A DNA stretch of 64,000 nt from Nocardia abscessus (lineage in GTDB: Bacteria > Actinomycetota > Actinomycetes > Mycobacteriales > Mycobacteriaceae). Made by a program: the position numbers and the translations under genes. This document shows positions 1-9,061 of this stretch, in pieces. Location: assembly GCF_015477775.1 (NCBI RefSeq), contig NZ_JADLQO010000022.1, positions 1 through 64,000 of the forward strand, in the 5' to 3' direction. The notes beneath the pieces are model-generated. The model was not told the origin of the DNA, did not search any database, and was given only the letters and a program-made list of their open reading frames with translations. Within the stretch, counting starts at the first letter, position 1, and every line of letters begins with the position of its first letter.

Positions 1-68
1 CACGCCACGGCCACCACCCCCGCCACCACAACGGCCCACCGCCGCCACCCCGACCGAGACTGCCCCTG

Positions 69-198
69 CTGTCGCTGCATCGATAACTCTCCATGAACTC
101 CACCCGGCACCGTCGCCGAAGTGTCCTGAGTCGCTATAGCAGTGCGACATGAAGTACGTCACAGCCTTGCGACCTCCCGAACGGTAACACGGTTACCG
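69..198. repeat. Diverged copy of the promoter segment at 1115-1243
   Basis: About 130 bases here align by eye with 1115-1243. Shared landmarks are TGCATCGA, then GAACTCCAC, an ACATGA stretch and finally CGAACGGTAACAC followed by GTTAC. Identity is roughly three quarters with a few small gaps. In the 1115-1243 copy the segment separates a minus-strand hypothetical gene from a plus-strand TetR gene. Here the right-hand partner is missing and the left-hand partner, if any, lies outside the window. A partial, old duplication is inferred. Confidence 0.55.
182..198. promoter_or_regulatory. Palindrome GGTAAC-ACG-GTTACC, candidate TetR operator (site 1)
   Basis: A perfect inverted repeat with 7-base arms (CGGTAAC and GTTACCG) around ACG. 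The same element recurs with one arm mismatch at 1228-1242 in front of the TetR gene, which is why both are read as binding sites of that regulator. Binding is inferred. Confidence 0.45.
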
Positions 199-432
199 AG
201 AAGTTGGAATCGCGCGATGCCAACTTCTGATGACTGGAGTAGCCCGCCCAGGAAGCTCGGCGCTTACCGAGCAAGCCCAGAGCAATCCTCATTGTGGCCT
301 TCTGCGCGGTCGGCGCCGCAGCGAGTTCGACGGGTTCAGCCGCGGCGATGCGTACCGCGTCATGGCACGGGCACAGGTGAGTCGCCACGGGCCTAACGGA
401 TGAGACACGTCGACCCCGCGCGGCGGCTGACC

Positions 433-969
433 TTACCGAGGCGGTACGCAATATGGGCGCGGTCTGCCGAGTGGGCTGAGATCGGCACCGGCGGGGGAAT
501 ATGGCCAGAGTCCGCTACGGAAGATCTCGATCGCGCCGACCGAGACCCCTGGAGCCGCCGCGGCAATCAACGCCTGCGCTTTGAATGCCTGCGCGGCGAC
601 ACTCAACCGGTGCAGCACCGGATCGACCCGATGCCCGGACGGAGACGGCCAACCCTCACCCCACACGACCACTTCGACTCCGCCGTCGTTCAGCGCCTCG
701 AGCAGGCCCCGGCGCGCCCGGTGATCGCGTTCGCAAACGTGCGCGGCAACGGCCAATGCGTCCGGTCGACGCCCCTCGCCCCCTGCGGCGAGCGCCGACT
801 CGAGTTCCGCCACCTCCGCGCCCAGGATGCGCAGCGGCCGGGAATCCGACATCTCCGCAACGAGCACCGTCACATCCCAGCCCGCGACCGCTCGATCGAA
901 CAGCCAGCCGCCGGCGTGCTCTACGGCATCAGGCACACTGCTGGCAACCACGTCGAGGCGATACCTCAT
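433..969 (-). CDS. Hypothetical actinobacterial protein
   Basis: A 178-residue protein starting MRYRLDVVASS. The ATG at 969 is chosen over longer frames because GGAGGGGGAGGCG lies just upstream and the residues before it look non-coding. The body is alanine-rich and reads as an alternating helix/strand globular protein without signal peptide or membrane segment (for example GWLFDRAVAGWDVTVLVAEM followed by a helix). I do not recognise a catalytic motif. It is transcribed away from the TetR gene that starts near 1355, with a candidate operator between them, so it may be a target of that regulator. Function unknown. Confidence 0.6.
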   Translation of the reverse strand: MRYRLDVVASSVPDAVEHAGGWLFDRAVAGWDVTVLVAEMSDSRPLRILGAEVAELESALAAGGEGRRPDALAVAAHVCERDHRARRGLLEALNDGGVEVVVWGEGWPSPSGHRVDPVLHRLSVAAQAFKAQALIAAAAPGVSVGAIEIFRSGLWPYSPAGADLSPLGRPRPYCVPPR

Positions 970-1227
970 CGCCTCCCCCTCCGCCCACCGAGTCCGGCGG
1001 CTGTCGACTCGCGGGTGCCGATCCTCATTCCCGCACGGCCACGGCCACGGTGCACGATCGCAGGACCACCGCCACCGCGCTCCGCTCGGCATGTGCTCGC
1101 CCTCCCGATCGGACGTTGTCGATGCATCGAAACCTCCCCACGAACTCCACTACCGCGACTTGCCGTCGGCGTGATCCGAATTGAACGGTGATGAACATGA
1201 CGTCCATCACAAGCGCGACCACCGAAC

Positions 1228-1242
1228 GGTAACACAGTTACT
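1228..1242. promoter_or_regulatory. Palindrome GGTAAC-ACA-GTTACt, candidate TetR operator (site 2)
   Basis: Near-perfect inverted repeat (six-base arms, one mismatch) lying between the hypothetical gene (start 969) and the TetR coding region. It matches site 1 at 182-198 including flanking CGAAC. Its position suggests autoregulation of the TetR and control of the divergent hypothetical gene. Confidence 0.5.
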
Positions 1243-1354
1243 CTCTGTGGCGGCCGAAGCCGCTGCACTGCCGCTCGAGGCGACCGCCGCGGTCGCCGAC
1301 AGCCTTCGTGGCGGGCATCCCGGCAAGCCGGGCGCAGAACAGCGTGACACCGGA

Positions 1355-2083
1355 GTGGTGCCGAGCTCCCCTCGGCATTACCGTAGGCGGGTGGGTCCGG
1401 GACCGAGAGCCGCTTCCACCCGGCAAGTCATCATCGGCGTTGTGCTCGAGTTGTTGGAATCCGACGGCTACGACGCCGTCCAGCTCAGAGAGGTCGCGCG
1501 CCGAGCGCATGTCTCACTGACCACCGTCTACAAGCATTTCACCGACCGCGACGACTTGATCCTCACCGCTGTCGAGCGCTGGATGGCGAGACACAGCTAC
1601 TCGGCGATGGAGCGACCGCGCGCGGATGAGACATTGCACGAGGGGCTGATGCGAGTCCTGAGGTACGTATTCGAACCGTGGGAGCGCAACCCCAGGATGC
1701 TCGAGGCATACCACCGCGCCCGCACCGGTGCGGGCGGACATCGCTTGGACACTCAAGGCATTCACGCATTGCTGCCGATCGCCGCTGCGCTGTTCAAGGG
1801 TGCCGACTCGTCCTACGTCGAGGATGTCGCACTGGTCCTGTCCCATATGACCTACGCACTGATCGGACAGTTCGTCGACCGCAGCCTCGAGATCACCGAG
1901 ATACTACCGATTCTCGAACGAGCTGTGCACCGGCTGACCAGCGACAATCGCGCAGCGGCCGGCATAGGAAGCACGATGGCTCAGCACGATACGCCCACAT
2001 GGAGCGTGAGTCCTACCCTGGCGGCACCTTTCCAGCCGGTAGCCGATGAGCTGCAGCACGGACAGTCGACGCGCCACGAATGA
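1355..2083 (+). CDS. TetR family regulator, KstR-like
   Basis: DNA-binding repressor. The N-terminal helix-turn-helix is clear: VIIGVVLELLESDGYDAVQL, then REVARRAHVSLTTVYKHF. The ligand domain (EPWERNPRMLEAYHRA, then SSYVEDVALVLSHMTYALIG) resembles the KstR group, which senses lipid CoA esters; the ligand here is an inference. The frame is open from a TTG at 1181, but the stretch before about 1390 is low-complexity and contains the palindrome at 1228-1242. I prefer a GTG at 1355; GTG at 1247 or 1391 are alternatives. The gene converges on the last mce gene (stop at 2172) with about 88 bases between. Confidence 0.8.
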   Translation: MVPSSPRHYRRRVGPGPRAASTRQVIIGVVLELLESDGYDAVQLREVARRAHVSLTTVYKHFTDRDDLILTAVERWMARHSYSAMERPRADETLHEGLMRVLRYVFEPWERNPRMLEAYHRARTGAGGHRLDTQGIHALLPIAAALFKGADSSYVEDVALVLSHMTYALIGQFVDRSLEITEILPILERAVHRLTSDNRAAAGIGSTMAQHDTPTWSVSPTLAAPFQPVADELQHGQSTRHE

Positions 2084-2093
2084 AAGCGCTTTC
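2082..2093. repeat. 12-base perfect palindrome GAAAGCGCTTTC at TetR stop
   Basis: The palindrome overlaps the TetR stop codon and lies between two convergent genes. There is no following T-run, so a terminator role is only possible. Confidence 0.25.
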
Positions 2094-2171
2094 GCTGCAA
2101 GCCCGAACGTGGTGCGAGCGTGGAAGCCACCAGGAGCTGACGGTGATGGCGGACGGTCCGCTCGCAATCTG

Positions 2172-3449
2172 TCATCGTGGGATCGGCACAGGGGCATGGG
2201 GACCGCCGTAGGGAGTGGGGATGGACAGTGGTCCGACCGGTGCGGGGTCGGCAGTCTGGAAGGGATCGCTGTGCGGGGGGCGTGGCACCGGGTCGTCGGG
2301 TGGTCGTGGAGCGTTGCGGGCGCCGCGAGGCAGGAGCGTGATGTCGGGGTCGGTGCAGTCCACGTGGAGGTAGGGCTCGGCGTAGTCGGGCACGGAACCG
2401 GGGCGTCGTGGCACGTTGTAATCGCAGGCGTAGCGGGGGTAGATACTCGCCAGTGCCCAGACACCGCCGTCGTGGAACGCCGAGGTCACGGCATCGAGTG
2501 CCGATCCGGCACGCTGCTGGGGGAAGAAGAACTCGTTGAAGGCGGGGATTCTGGAGTAGGAGACCTGGGAGACGGTGACGAGGTTGCCCAGCAACTGCAC
2601 CATGGTCGGTGCGTTCTCGACGATGATGGTGTCGAGGGTGGTCAGCATCGGCGGAGTCTGCGTGACGAGTTGTTCGAAGCCGTCGGTCATCGAAGATATG
2701 CCGCTGAGTGTGGCCGCCAGGTCTGCCGAGGTGGACTGCAGTGCGTCCTGGCCGTCGCGCAGGGCGGCGAAGACGACTCTGCTGTTGTGGAGCAGGCTCA
2801 CCGTGTGCGGTAGTGCCGTGTCCAGCGTCGAGATGAGGAACGTACCGCCGTCGATGATCGTCGCCAGTTTGTCGGGGCCCGCCTGGCTGACACCCAGTTC
2901 CCGGGAGATGGCTGCGAGCCGGGCGGGATCGATCTGGGCGAGTGTGCCGCTGAGGCTTTCGAGCATGTCCGACAGCGGCACGGGGGTGGAAGTGCGGTCG
3001 GCGGTGATCAGTGCGCCGTCCGTGAGGTAGGGGCCGTCATTGCCGGCGGGAAGGAAATCCAGATACTGCTCGCCGGCCGCGGAGAGGGCGGCGGCACGGA
3101 CCTGTCCGGATGCGGGGATCCGGACGTGCTCATCGATGGCGGCCACGGCGATCACTTTGTCGCCTGCGACGTCGACGGCGTCGAGATGCCCGACGCGGAC
3201 TCCACGCAGTGTGACCTCCTGTCCAGGGAGCAGCCCGCCGGATCGATCCAGTTCGACGCGCACCCGATACGAATGGTCGAACGGATCGATCTCGAGTGTG
3301 CCGATCAGCAGATACCCACCGGCACTGCCGAGGATGGCGAGCAGGCCGAGCAGCGAGGCCGCCACCCGATACCGGTGTGCGCGGCGGACGATGCCGACGG
3401 CTAGGCGGGCGGGTGCTTCCCACTTGCTCTGGCCGGATGTACTGGTCAT
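2172..3449 (-). CDS. mceF: MCE family protein, MceF position
   Basis: Sixth and last Mce subunit of the operon (425 residues). An N-terminal membrane anchor (VAASLLGLLAILGSAGGYLL) is followed by an MCE/MlaD domain (YRVRVELDRSGGLLPGQEV, then LRGVRVGHLDAV) and a long helical region that in the family helps form the tunnel for lipid transfer across the envelope. The C-terminus is a proline-rich tail of about 55 residues. The ATG overlaps the mceE stop (ATGA). The product would sit outside the plasma membrane as part of a hetero-hexamer. No mce-associated (Mam) genes follow. Confidence 0.9.
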   Translation of the reverse strand: MTSTSGQSKWEAPARLAVGIVRRAHRYRVAASLLGLLAILGSAGGYLLIGTLEIDPFDHSYRVRVELDRSGGLLPGQEVTLRGVRVGHLDAVDVAGDKVIAVAAIDEHVRIPASGQVRAAALSAAGEQYLDFLPAGNDGPYLTDGALITADRTSTPVPLSDMLESLSGTLAQIDPARLAAISRELGVSQAGPDKLATIIDGGTFLISTLDTALPHTVSLLHNSRVVFAALRDGQDALQSTSADLAATLSGISSMTDGFEQLVTQTPPMLTTLDTIIVENAPTMVQLLGNLVTVSQVSYSRIPAFNEFFFPQQRAGSALDAVTSAFHDGGVWALASIYPRYACDYNVPRRPGSVPDYAEPYLHVDCTDPDITLLPRGARNAPRPPDDPVPRPPHSDPFQTADPAPVGPLSIPTPYGGPHAPVPIPR

Positions 3450-4552
3450 CGTGGCGGGTCTTCCAGGCGGTTGCCCAGTCGATCGAGCATGTGCTGCAGC
3501 GAGCCCACGAAGGCGGTCCAGTCCGTCACGTCGGGAAGCCTGCCACCGGGTGTGCCGGGGAACCCGGGGTCGGGGACGGCGCCGACGGCGAGTTGGACGA
3601 GGTCGACGTCGACGTGGCCGTTGGGACCACTGATCATCTTGAGGACGATGCCCAGCATGTTGTTCAACTCGTCGAGGTCGGCGTCGGGATTGACCGCCGC
3701 GGCATTCAGCCCCGCGGCCAGTTGGTTGATGTTGGCGATCATGCTCGTGTCGTTGGTGCCCTGGATGCTGGGGAACCGCGCGAGTTGCGCGGTGATCGTG
3801 TGGATGCGGTCCACGAGTGTGACGAACGAGTCGGTGTTGTCGGCGAGCACCTGCATGGCTGGTCCTGCCGCGGCGACGGTGTCGGTGAGGGTGGCCTGAT
3901 GGGTGGCGACGGTCGCGCTGAGGTCGGCAGCGGAGCGCAAGAGTTCGTCGATCTGCTCGGATCGAGCCGAGAGCGTGCCCAGTAGTGTCCAGGTCTGGTC
4001 GAGCAGCGCGGCGAGTCGCTCGCCGCGCCCTCCGACGTGCTCGCCGAGCGCGGAAATCACCTCGGTGAGATAGTCGATGGTGCCGCCGCTGACCAGAAGT
4101 GATGCGCGAGTGAGCATTTCCTCGATCGTTGTGGCAGCCGAGGTGGCCTCCAGTGGAATCGCGCTGCCGTCATCGAGCATTGCGGTGTCGGGCTCCCGGA
4201 CGCGGGGCGGTTTCATCGCGACGAAGACATCGCCCATGGGCGTGGCCGATCTCAGCTCTGCGGACGTGCCGAGGGGCAGACGAACGGTAGAGATGATGCG
4301 CAGGGTGACCACGGCGGTGTAGTCGCGGGCGGACATGGAGTCGACCTGGCCGATGTCGGCGCCGTTGAGCTTCACCTTCGCCTTGGTGGGCAGGTTGAGG
4401 GCGTTGGAGAAGGTCGCTGTGAGGGTGTAGGTGTCACCACCGAGTCCCGGCGCGGGGAGCGGTAGCCGGTCCAGCCCGGCGGCGCATCCGGGGGCGGACA
4501 GTGCGAGCACGGTGGCGGCGGCGAGGTGGAACATGCGACTCGATCGTGTCAT
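3446..4552 (-). CDS. mceE: MCE family lipoprotein, MceE position
   Basis: A 368-residue Mce subunit. The N-terminus (hydrophobic run ending LSAPGC at about residue 23) is a lipoprotein-type signal, as is usual for MceE. The MCE domain follows (YTLTATFSNALNLPTKAKV, then NGADIGQVDSM), then the helical domain. Start ATG overlaps the mceD stop, and the stop overlaps the mceF start. Expected to be lipid-anchored on the outer face of the plasma membrane and to contribute one of six MCE rings. Confidence 0.9.
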   Translation of the reverse strand: MTRSSRMFHLAAATVLALSAPGCAAGLDRLPLPAPGLGGDTYTLTATFSNALNLPTKAKVKLNGADIGQVDSMSARDYTAVVTLRIISTVRLPLGTSAELRSATPMGDVFVAMKPPRVREPDTAMLDDGSAIPLEATSAATTIEEMLTRASLLVSGGTIDYLTEVISALGEHVGGRGERLAALLDQTWTLLGTLSARSEQIDELLRSAADLSATVATHQATLTDTVAAAGPAMQVLADNTDSFVTLVDRIHTITAQLARFPSIQGTNDTSMIANINQLAAGLNAAAVNPDADLDELNNMLGIVLKMISGPNGHVDVDLVQLAVGAVPDPGFPGTPGGRLPDVTDWTAFVGSLQHMLDRLGNRLEDPPR

Positions 4553-5652
4553 CGGCTGTGCTTCTCCGCGATTCCCGCCAGGATGGCGGTGATACCGAAA
4601 TCGGGTCCCATGTCCCGCATGGTCCCGGTGGCGCAGCCGAGATTTTGCAGCTGCAGCAGATTGCAGATCTCCTTGACCATCTGGCCGTCGAGCAAAAGTC
4701 TGTTGATGTCGATCGTGGCGCGTAGCGCGCCGACGTTCTGGTCGATGGCGTGGTAGGTGTTGTCGGTGACCAAGGGGAACACGTCCAGGAATTCGGCGAT
4801 GTTGTAGTCGTAGGCGGCCAGGGAGGCCGACACGGTGTTCGCGTCGGCCGCCAGCTCGGAAATGGTGCCCCGGTGGCGTCGGAGTAGTTCGGTGACCTGC
4901 ACGATGATCCTGTTCAGCGCGGCGCCGGTGGCGCCTGCGCCCAGCTGTTGCTCGGCCAGGAAATCACTGAGTTGCGCTATGGCGGTGCCGAATTCACGGA
5001 GCGTTCGATCGTTGCGCGCGGCGGCCGCGGTCAGGGAGTCGAGGTTGGTGACGACGGTGGTGATCGCGTCGCGTGTCGCGGCACCGTGGTCCTCGCCCAG
5101 TTGCAGCGCGCGGGAAAGCTCACCGAGCGCGGCCCGCATGTCGCCGCCGTTGCCGCTGGTGGCCGCATCCCCCACGTTCATCAGGTCGGCGATCGGGCCT
5201 GAGCCGTTGCCGTCACCGCCGAGCGAGGTGGACAGCTTCTGCGCCATCGACAGCAGGGCGTCGAACTCGACCGGGGTCTTCGTGCGGGTCGTGTCCAGCA
5301 CCGCACCCGCAGGCAGTGTGGGCCCACCTCGGTAGACCGGCGTGAGTTCGATGTGGCGGTCGGTGAGTATCGAGTCGGAGATCGTGACCGCTTGGACATC
5401 GGCTGGAAGCCGGATTCCGCTGTCGATTCTCATCTCGACTTCGACGTCGGTGCCGCGGGCGTCGATGCGCACGATCCGGCCGACGCGCATGCCGAGTACC
5501 GAGACCGAGTTGCCCTCGTAGAGACCGTTGGCATTGGCGAATTGCGCTGTGATGGTGGTGGTATCCGTGCCCGGTCCGGACGGGCATCCGGCCAGGCAAG
5601 CGGCGGTCAGCGTGACCACGGCCAGCTTGAGGGTGGACAGCGTGACGTTCAT
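4549..5652 (-). CDS. mceD: MCE family protein, MceD position, with lipobox
   Basis: A 367-residue Mce subunit starting MNVTLSTLKLAV. The ATG at 5652 overlaps the mceC stop, so the longer open frame is rejected. The MCE domain is visible (TITAQFANANGLYEGNSVSV, then GMRVGRIVRID). The leader ends in AACLAGC, a good lipobox, so this subunit as well as MceE is predicted to be a lipoprotein. In the Mycobacterium tuberculosis operons I know, the lipoprotein is normally only the E subunit. Confidence 0.88.
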   Translation of the reverse strand: MNVTLSTLKLAVVTLTAACLAGCPSGPGTDTTTITAQFANANGLYEGNSVSVLGMRVGRIVRIDARGTDVEVEMRIDSGIRLPADVQAVTISDSILTDRHIELTPVYRGGPTLPAGAVLDTTRTKTPVEFDALLSMAQKLSTSLGGDGNGSGPIADLMNVGDAATSGNGGDMRAALGELSRALQLGEDHGAATRDAITTVVTNLDSLTAAAARNDRTLREFGTAIAQLSDFLAEQQLGAGATGAALNRIIVQVTELLRRHRGTISELAADANTVSASLAAYDYNIAEFLDVFPLVTDNTYHAIDQNVGALRATIDINRLLLDGQMVKEICNLLQLQNLGCATGTMRDMGPDFGITAILAGIAEKHSR

Positions 5653-6722
5653 CGGCAGTCCTGGAGGTAGGGGGCTCGGCCGGCCGCGACAGCGGTGGCG
5701 CTCAACGCGCACATCCAGGAGTCGATGAAAGCGCCATCGGGTGCGTTGGCGCTCAGTTCTGCTCCCGTACCGGTGGCGTTGGCGAACAGCCGCCACGGGA
5801 CCGGAAGGATTTGCAGGATGTTGCGTAGCAGCTCGTCGTGGCCGGCGATCATCGCGGCCATGTCGTGCAGGTCGGTCATCAGTTGCTCGATCTCGGCGTG
5901 TTCGCCGACCACGATCGGTTCGAGTCGCCGGACCAGCGTGGTGGTCGCATCGAGCAGCCGGCGCAGCGCGTCCTGGCGGGCGATGATCTGCTGTAGGACG
6001 GTGCGGCCCTGGCCGATCACCGCCGCGAGATCGGCCTGCTGTGTACGGATGACGGTGCTGACCTGGCCGGCACTGGTGATCAGGGCGCCGATCTGGTCAC
6101 GGCGTTGCGCGATGACGGTCGAGAGTGCTCGGATGTCGCGCAGTATGCCGGGGATCAAGGATGGCACACCTTCGAGCCCGCGAGACAGCGACGTCATCGA
6201 CTGGGCGATCCGGTCGGCGTCGAGTTGGCCGAATGTGGTGGTGGCGTCCTGCAGCGCGGTCTCGAGATCATAGGGGACGGTGGTGCGGGACAACGGGATC
6301 AGATTGTCGCGAAGTTCGCCGGTGCCGGTGGAGCGCAGTTCGACATAACGCGAGCCGAGCAGGGTGGTCAGTTTGATCGCGGCTTCGGTGTCCGCGCCCA
6401 ATGTGACGTCATCATTATCGATCGCCATGGTCACCTCGACATGGTCACCGGCCAGTCGCGTGCTGGTCACCGTGCCGACGGGGATACCTGCCCAGGTCAC
6501 CGCGTCTCCCGCGCCGAGCCCGGCGGCCTGCGCGAAGTCGGCTCGGTAGGTGCGTGAGCCGAGATGCAGCGAGTCGAGTACGACCATCGCGACCAGCACC
6601 AGCACCATCGCGACGACGGCGATGAGCCCGGTGCGCAGCGACTTGTCCGCGTCGGACGGGCCGGTGCCCGCTGTGCGCGGCCGGGGTAGTGGGCGGGTGA
6701 GGGCGTGCAGTTGCATCATCAT
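5649..6722 (-). CDS. mceC: MCE family protein, MceC position
   Basis: A 357-residue Mce subunit with a cytosolic N-terminus, one membrane helix (GLIAVVAMVLVLVAMVVLD) and an MCE domain (YRADFAQAAGLGAGDAV, then AGIPVGTVTSTRL). The long C-terminal helical part carries repeated glutamine/alanine heptad-like stretches. The ATG lies 2 bases after the mceB stop, and the stop overlaps the mceD ATG. Acts with the other Mce subunits in lipid transfer to the YrbE permease. Confidence 0.9.
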   Translation of the reverse strand: MMMQLHALTRPLPRPRTAGTGPSDADKSLRTGLIAVVAMVLVLVAMVVLDSLHLGSRTYRADFAQAAGLGAGDAVTWAGIPVGTVTSTRLAGDHVEVTMAIDNDDVTLGADTEAAIKLTTLLGSRYVELRSTGTGELRDNLIPLSRTTVPYDLETALQDATTTFGQLDADRIAQSMTSLSRGLEGVPSLIPGILRDIRALSTVIAQRRDQIGALITSAGQVSTVIRTQQADLAAVIGQGRTVLQQIIARQDALRRLLDATTTLVRRLEPIVVGEHAEIEQLMTDLHDMAAMIAGHDELLRNILQILPVPWRLFANATGTGAELSANAPDGAFIDSWMCALSATAVAAGRAPYLQDCR

Positions 6723-6724
6723 GG

Positions 6725-7762
6725 TTACCTGCAGATCGCGGAGTTCTGGTGACGGCCTGTGGGAGAAGCGGCTCCCAAGATCTGCGAGATCACTGGATCG
6801 ACTCCCGGAACGATGCTGAATCCGATATCGCAGACATAGGCGTTGACGAAGGCGCCACTGTCGGTGGCTCGGACCATGGATTTGAGCAGCAGCGGAAGAT
6901 TGAAGCCGAGATAGGCGAAACGCTCCCGGCCGGCGACGAAATGCCTTGCGAATCCGGGTTCCCGGCCGACGAACTCGTTCAGCGACGGCGTGGCGCCGTC
7001 GACGACGGCCGCGGCATCGGCCACGACGGTGGCGATCCGGCCGGTCTGGTCCATCAGTGTGTCACGGCGGTCCTGGAGTGCGTCGAAGATCTTGCGGGTC
7101 TGGGCGATCGTTGTCCGCATCCCCGCGCTTTGGCCGGCCAGCGCGGTCATGACAGCCGAGAGATTGTCGATGAGTGCTCCGAGGATCTGGTCGGGCCCGG
7201 CGAAGGCCTGCGCCAGTGTCGCGGTCTCGGTGATCAGGGCGGCGATCGCGCCGTCGTCGCCCTGGAGTGCTCGGATCAACGCGGAGGTCAGATTGTCGAC
7301 GTCCTGAGGGGCGAGCGTACTGAACAATGGCTGGAATCCGTTGAGCAGACCGGACAGATCGAAGGAAGGTTCGGTGTGTTCGAGCGGGATCTGCGCTCCA
7401 GGTGCCAGAGGCGCCGCGTCACCGAAGTCGGACATGCTCAGTCCGAGGTAGCGTTGCCCGATCAGATTCTGATAGATCACCGAGGCGAGGGTGTTGCCGT
7501 AGACGGGTTGATCCCGGCGCAGCCGGAAGGTGACCTTCGCCTGCGGTCCGTGGATGTCGATGGCATCGACTCGGCCTACCTGCACCCCGGCGACCCGAAC
7601 GTCATCGCCGACACGCAGTCCGGAGACATCGGTGAACACCGCGGAATAGGAGTGCGTGTCGCCGGCGACGTCGCGTTGCAGCGTCACCCGGACCATCCAC
7701 GTCAAGAGCGCGGCGACGAGCAGGAACACGGTCAGTCCGGCGAGGTCGCGTCTATGTTTCAC
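6725..7762 (-). CDS. mceB: MCE family protein, MceB position
   Basis: A 345-residue Mce subunit. The GTG at 7762 (first residues VKHRRDLAGL) overlaps the mceA stop as GTGA; the much longer open frame upstream is arginine-rich and is discarded. One membrane helix (LTVFLLVAALLTWMVRVTL) precedes the MCE domain (YSAVFTDVSGLRVGDDVRV, then VQVGRVDAI). The C-terminus (ICR) ends in a cysteine-containing segment typical of MceB/MceC. Confidence 0.9.
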   Translation of the reverse strand: MKHRRDLAGLTVFLLVAALLTWMVRVTLQRDVAGDTHSYSAVFTDVSGLRVGDDVRVAGVQVGRVDAIDIHGPQAKVTFRLRRDQPVYGNTLASVIYQNLIGQRYLGLSMSDFGDAAPLAPGAQIPLEHTEPSFDLSGLLNGFQPLFSTLAPQDVDNLTSALIRALQGDDGAIAALITETATLAQAFAGPDQILGALIDNLSAVMTALAGQSAGMRTTIAQTRKIFDALQDRRDTLMDQTGRIATVVADAAAVVDGATPSLNEFVGREPGFARHFVAGRERFAYLGFNLPLLLKSMVRATDSGAFVNAYVCDIGFSIVPGVDPVISQILGAASPTGRHQNSAICR

Positions 7763-9057
7763 CGCCGTCCCCCTGATGCCGGTGATGTGGGAGCGCTCGC
7801 CGTGGGATCGGCCACGGGCGGTGTGCCGAGGTCGGCGAGTGGCTGCTGTGTCAGGCCGAACAACTCTGCGAGGCCGACGGATTCGGGTGGCAGGCCGAGG
7901 CGCTCGGCGACGCGTTGTCGTTGTTCCGGTGTGTTCAGCGGCGGATCGGTGGAGCCGATGACGGGCGGCCCGCCGGCAGGTCCGTTTTCGCAACTCGCCC
8001 CGGCCAGTTCGCCGTATCGGGGGCAGTCGGTCCGGGTGTACTGCTTGTGCGGGGTGAGCTCGATGATGACTTTGGCGGTGCCGCTCTGGCTGTCGGCTTG
8101 CCAGAAATCGCGAGCGAAAACTCGAGCGATCCGGGTCTGCGAGGTCGTCATCTGGACGAAGTTGCCGCTGCCTGCGGCGAGGATCTGGAGGACCGGCCCC
8201 ATTCTGCTGTTGAGGTCGATGATGGTGTCGGTCCGATTGGTCATCGCTGTGCCGACCCGTTCGGTGGTCGCGATGCCGCCGGTCAGCAATTGCGTCAACC
8301 GGAGCCGCTGCTCGGCCACGCTGCGCATGGGCCCGACCGCGTCGTGCAGGGCGGCGAGCAGGTCGGGCGCTGACTGCTGCAACCCGCGCACTGCCTCTGA
8401 GAGCCCAGTGAGGAGAGAGAGTTCGCCACCGGAAGTTGCCTCTGCGTTGTAGGCGCGCACTACTCGCTCGAGCTGGGCAGCGGCTGCCAGCGCGTCCTCC
8501 CCCCGGCCCCGCGTCGCTCGCTCGACGGTTTCGAAGATCCCGACGGTGGGATCTGAGCCGGGGCGTCCCACCGCGGCGACGATGCGGCTCAACGCTGTCA
8601 GCGAGGTCTGTAGCTGCACACCGGCGCGGCTGTGATCCTCCGGGATGGACGCGCCGGCCGTCACGGCGGTACCAGGACCGTTGTCGATGAGCTGGATCGA
8701 CGGCACAGCGAAGACGTTGCTCGGGACGACCCGCGCGGTCACGGTGGCAGGAATCCCCGCGGCGTGCTCGGGCACCAGGTCGATGCGTACCTTGTTGGGT
8801 TGCCCATCGGCTGCGGGAACCACCTCCTGCACGCTGCCCACCAGCACGCCGCGATATTTGACGTCGGACCGCTTCGGCAGCCCGTCGCCGACATCGACCA
8901 GCAGCGCGGTGACCTCGACGGTGGGCGTGAACGCACCCTCGGACCGGGCGATCATCGCCGCGGCGGCGGCGGTGACAACGGCCAGGACGGCTACGCCGCG
9001 CACGAACAGGCCCGCGTTGGTCAGATGCCTGTCATCGGATTCGAACAGTATCGACAT
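7759..9057 (-). CDS. mceA: MCE family protein, MceA position
   Basis: First Mce subunit (432 residues). A membrane helix at about residues 17-38 is followed by the MCE domain (VEVTALLVDVGDGLPKRSDV, then YRGVLVGSVQEV) and a long helical domain. A C-terminal region after residue 330 contains a cysteine pair (DCPRYGELAGASC) and a Pro/Ala/Thr tail. The gene begins 4 bases after yrbEB and overlaps mceB. In the family, MceA-F assemble into a hexamer that shuttles hydrophobic substrates to the YrbE permease. Confidence 0.9.
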   Translation of the reverse strand: MSILFESDDRHLTNAGLFVRGVAVLAVVTAAAAAMIARSEGAFTPTVEVTALLVDVGDGLPKRSDVKYRGVLVGSVQEVVPAADGQPNKVRIDLVPEHAAGIPATVTARVVPSNVFAVPSIQLIDNGPGTAVTAGASIPEDHSRAGVQLQTSLTALSRIVAAVGRPGSDPTVGIFETVERATRGRGEDALAAAAQLERVVRAYNAEATSGGELSLLTGLSEAVRGLQQSAPDLLAALHDAVGPMRSVAEQRLRLTQLLTGGIATTERVGTAMTNRTDTIIDLNSRMGPVLQILAAGSGNFVQMTTSQTRIARVFARDFWQADSQSGTAKVIIELTPHKQYTRTDCPRYGELAGASCENGPAGGPPVIGSTDPPLNTPEQRQRVAERLGLPPESVGLAELFGLTQQPLADLGTPPVADPTASAPTSPASGGRR

Positions 9058-9061
9058 CGCT

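Noticed and set aside
6749..8452. Long plus-strand frame opposite mceA/mceB
   Set aside because: Antisense shadow of two solid Mce genes; repetitive G/R/D composition and no ribosome site.
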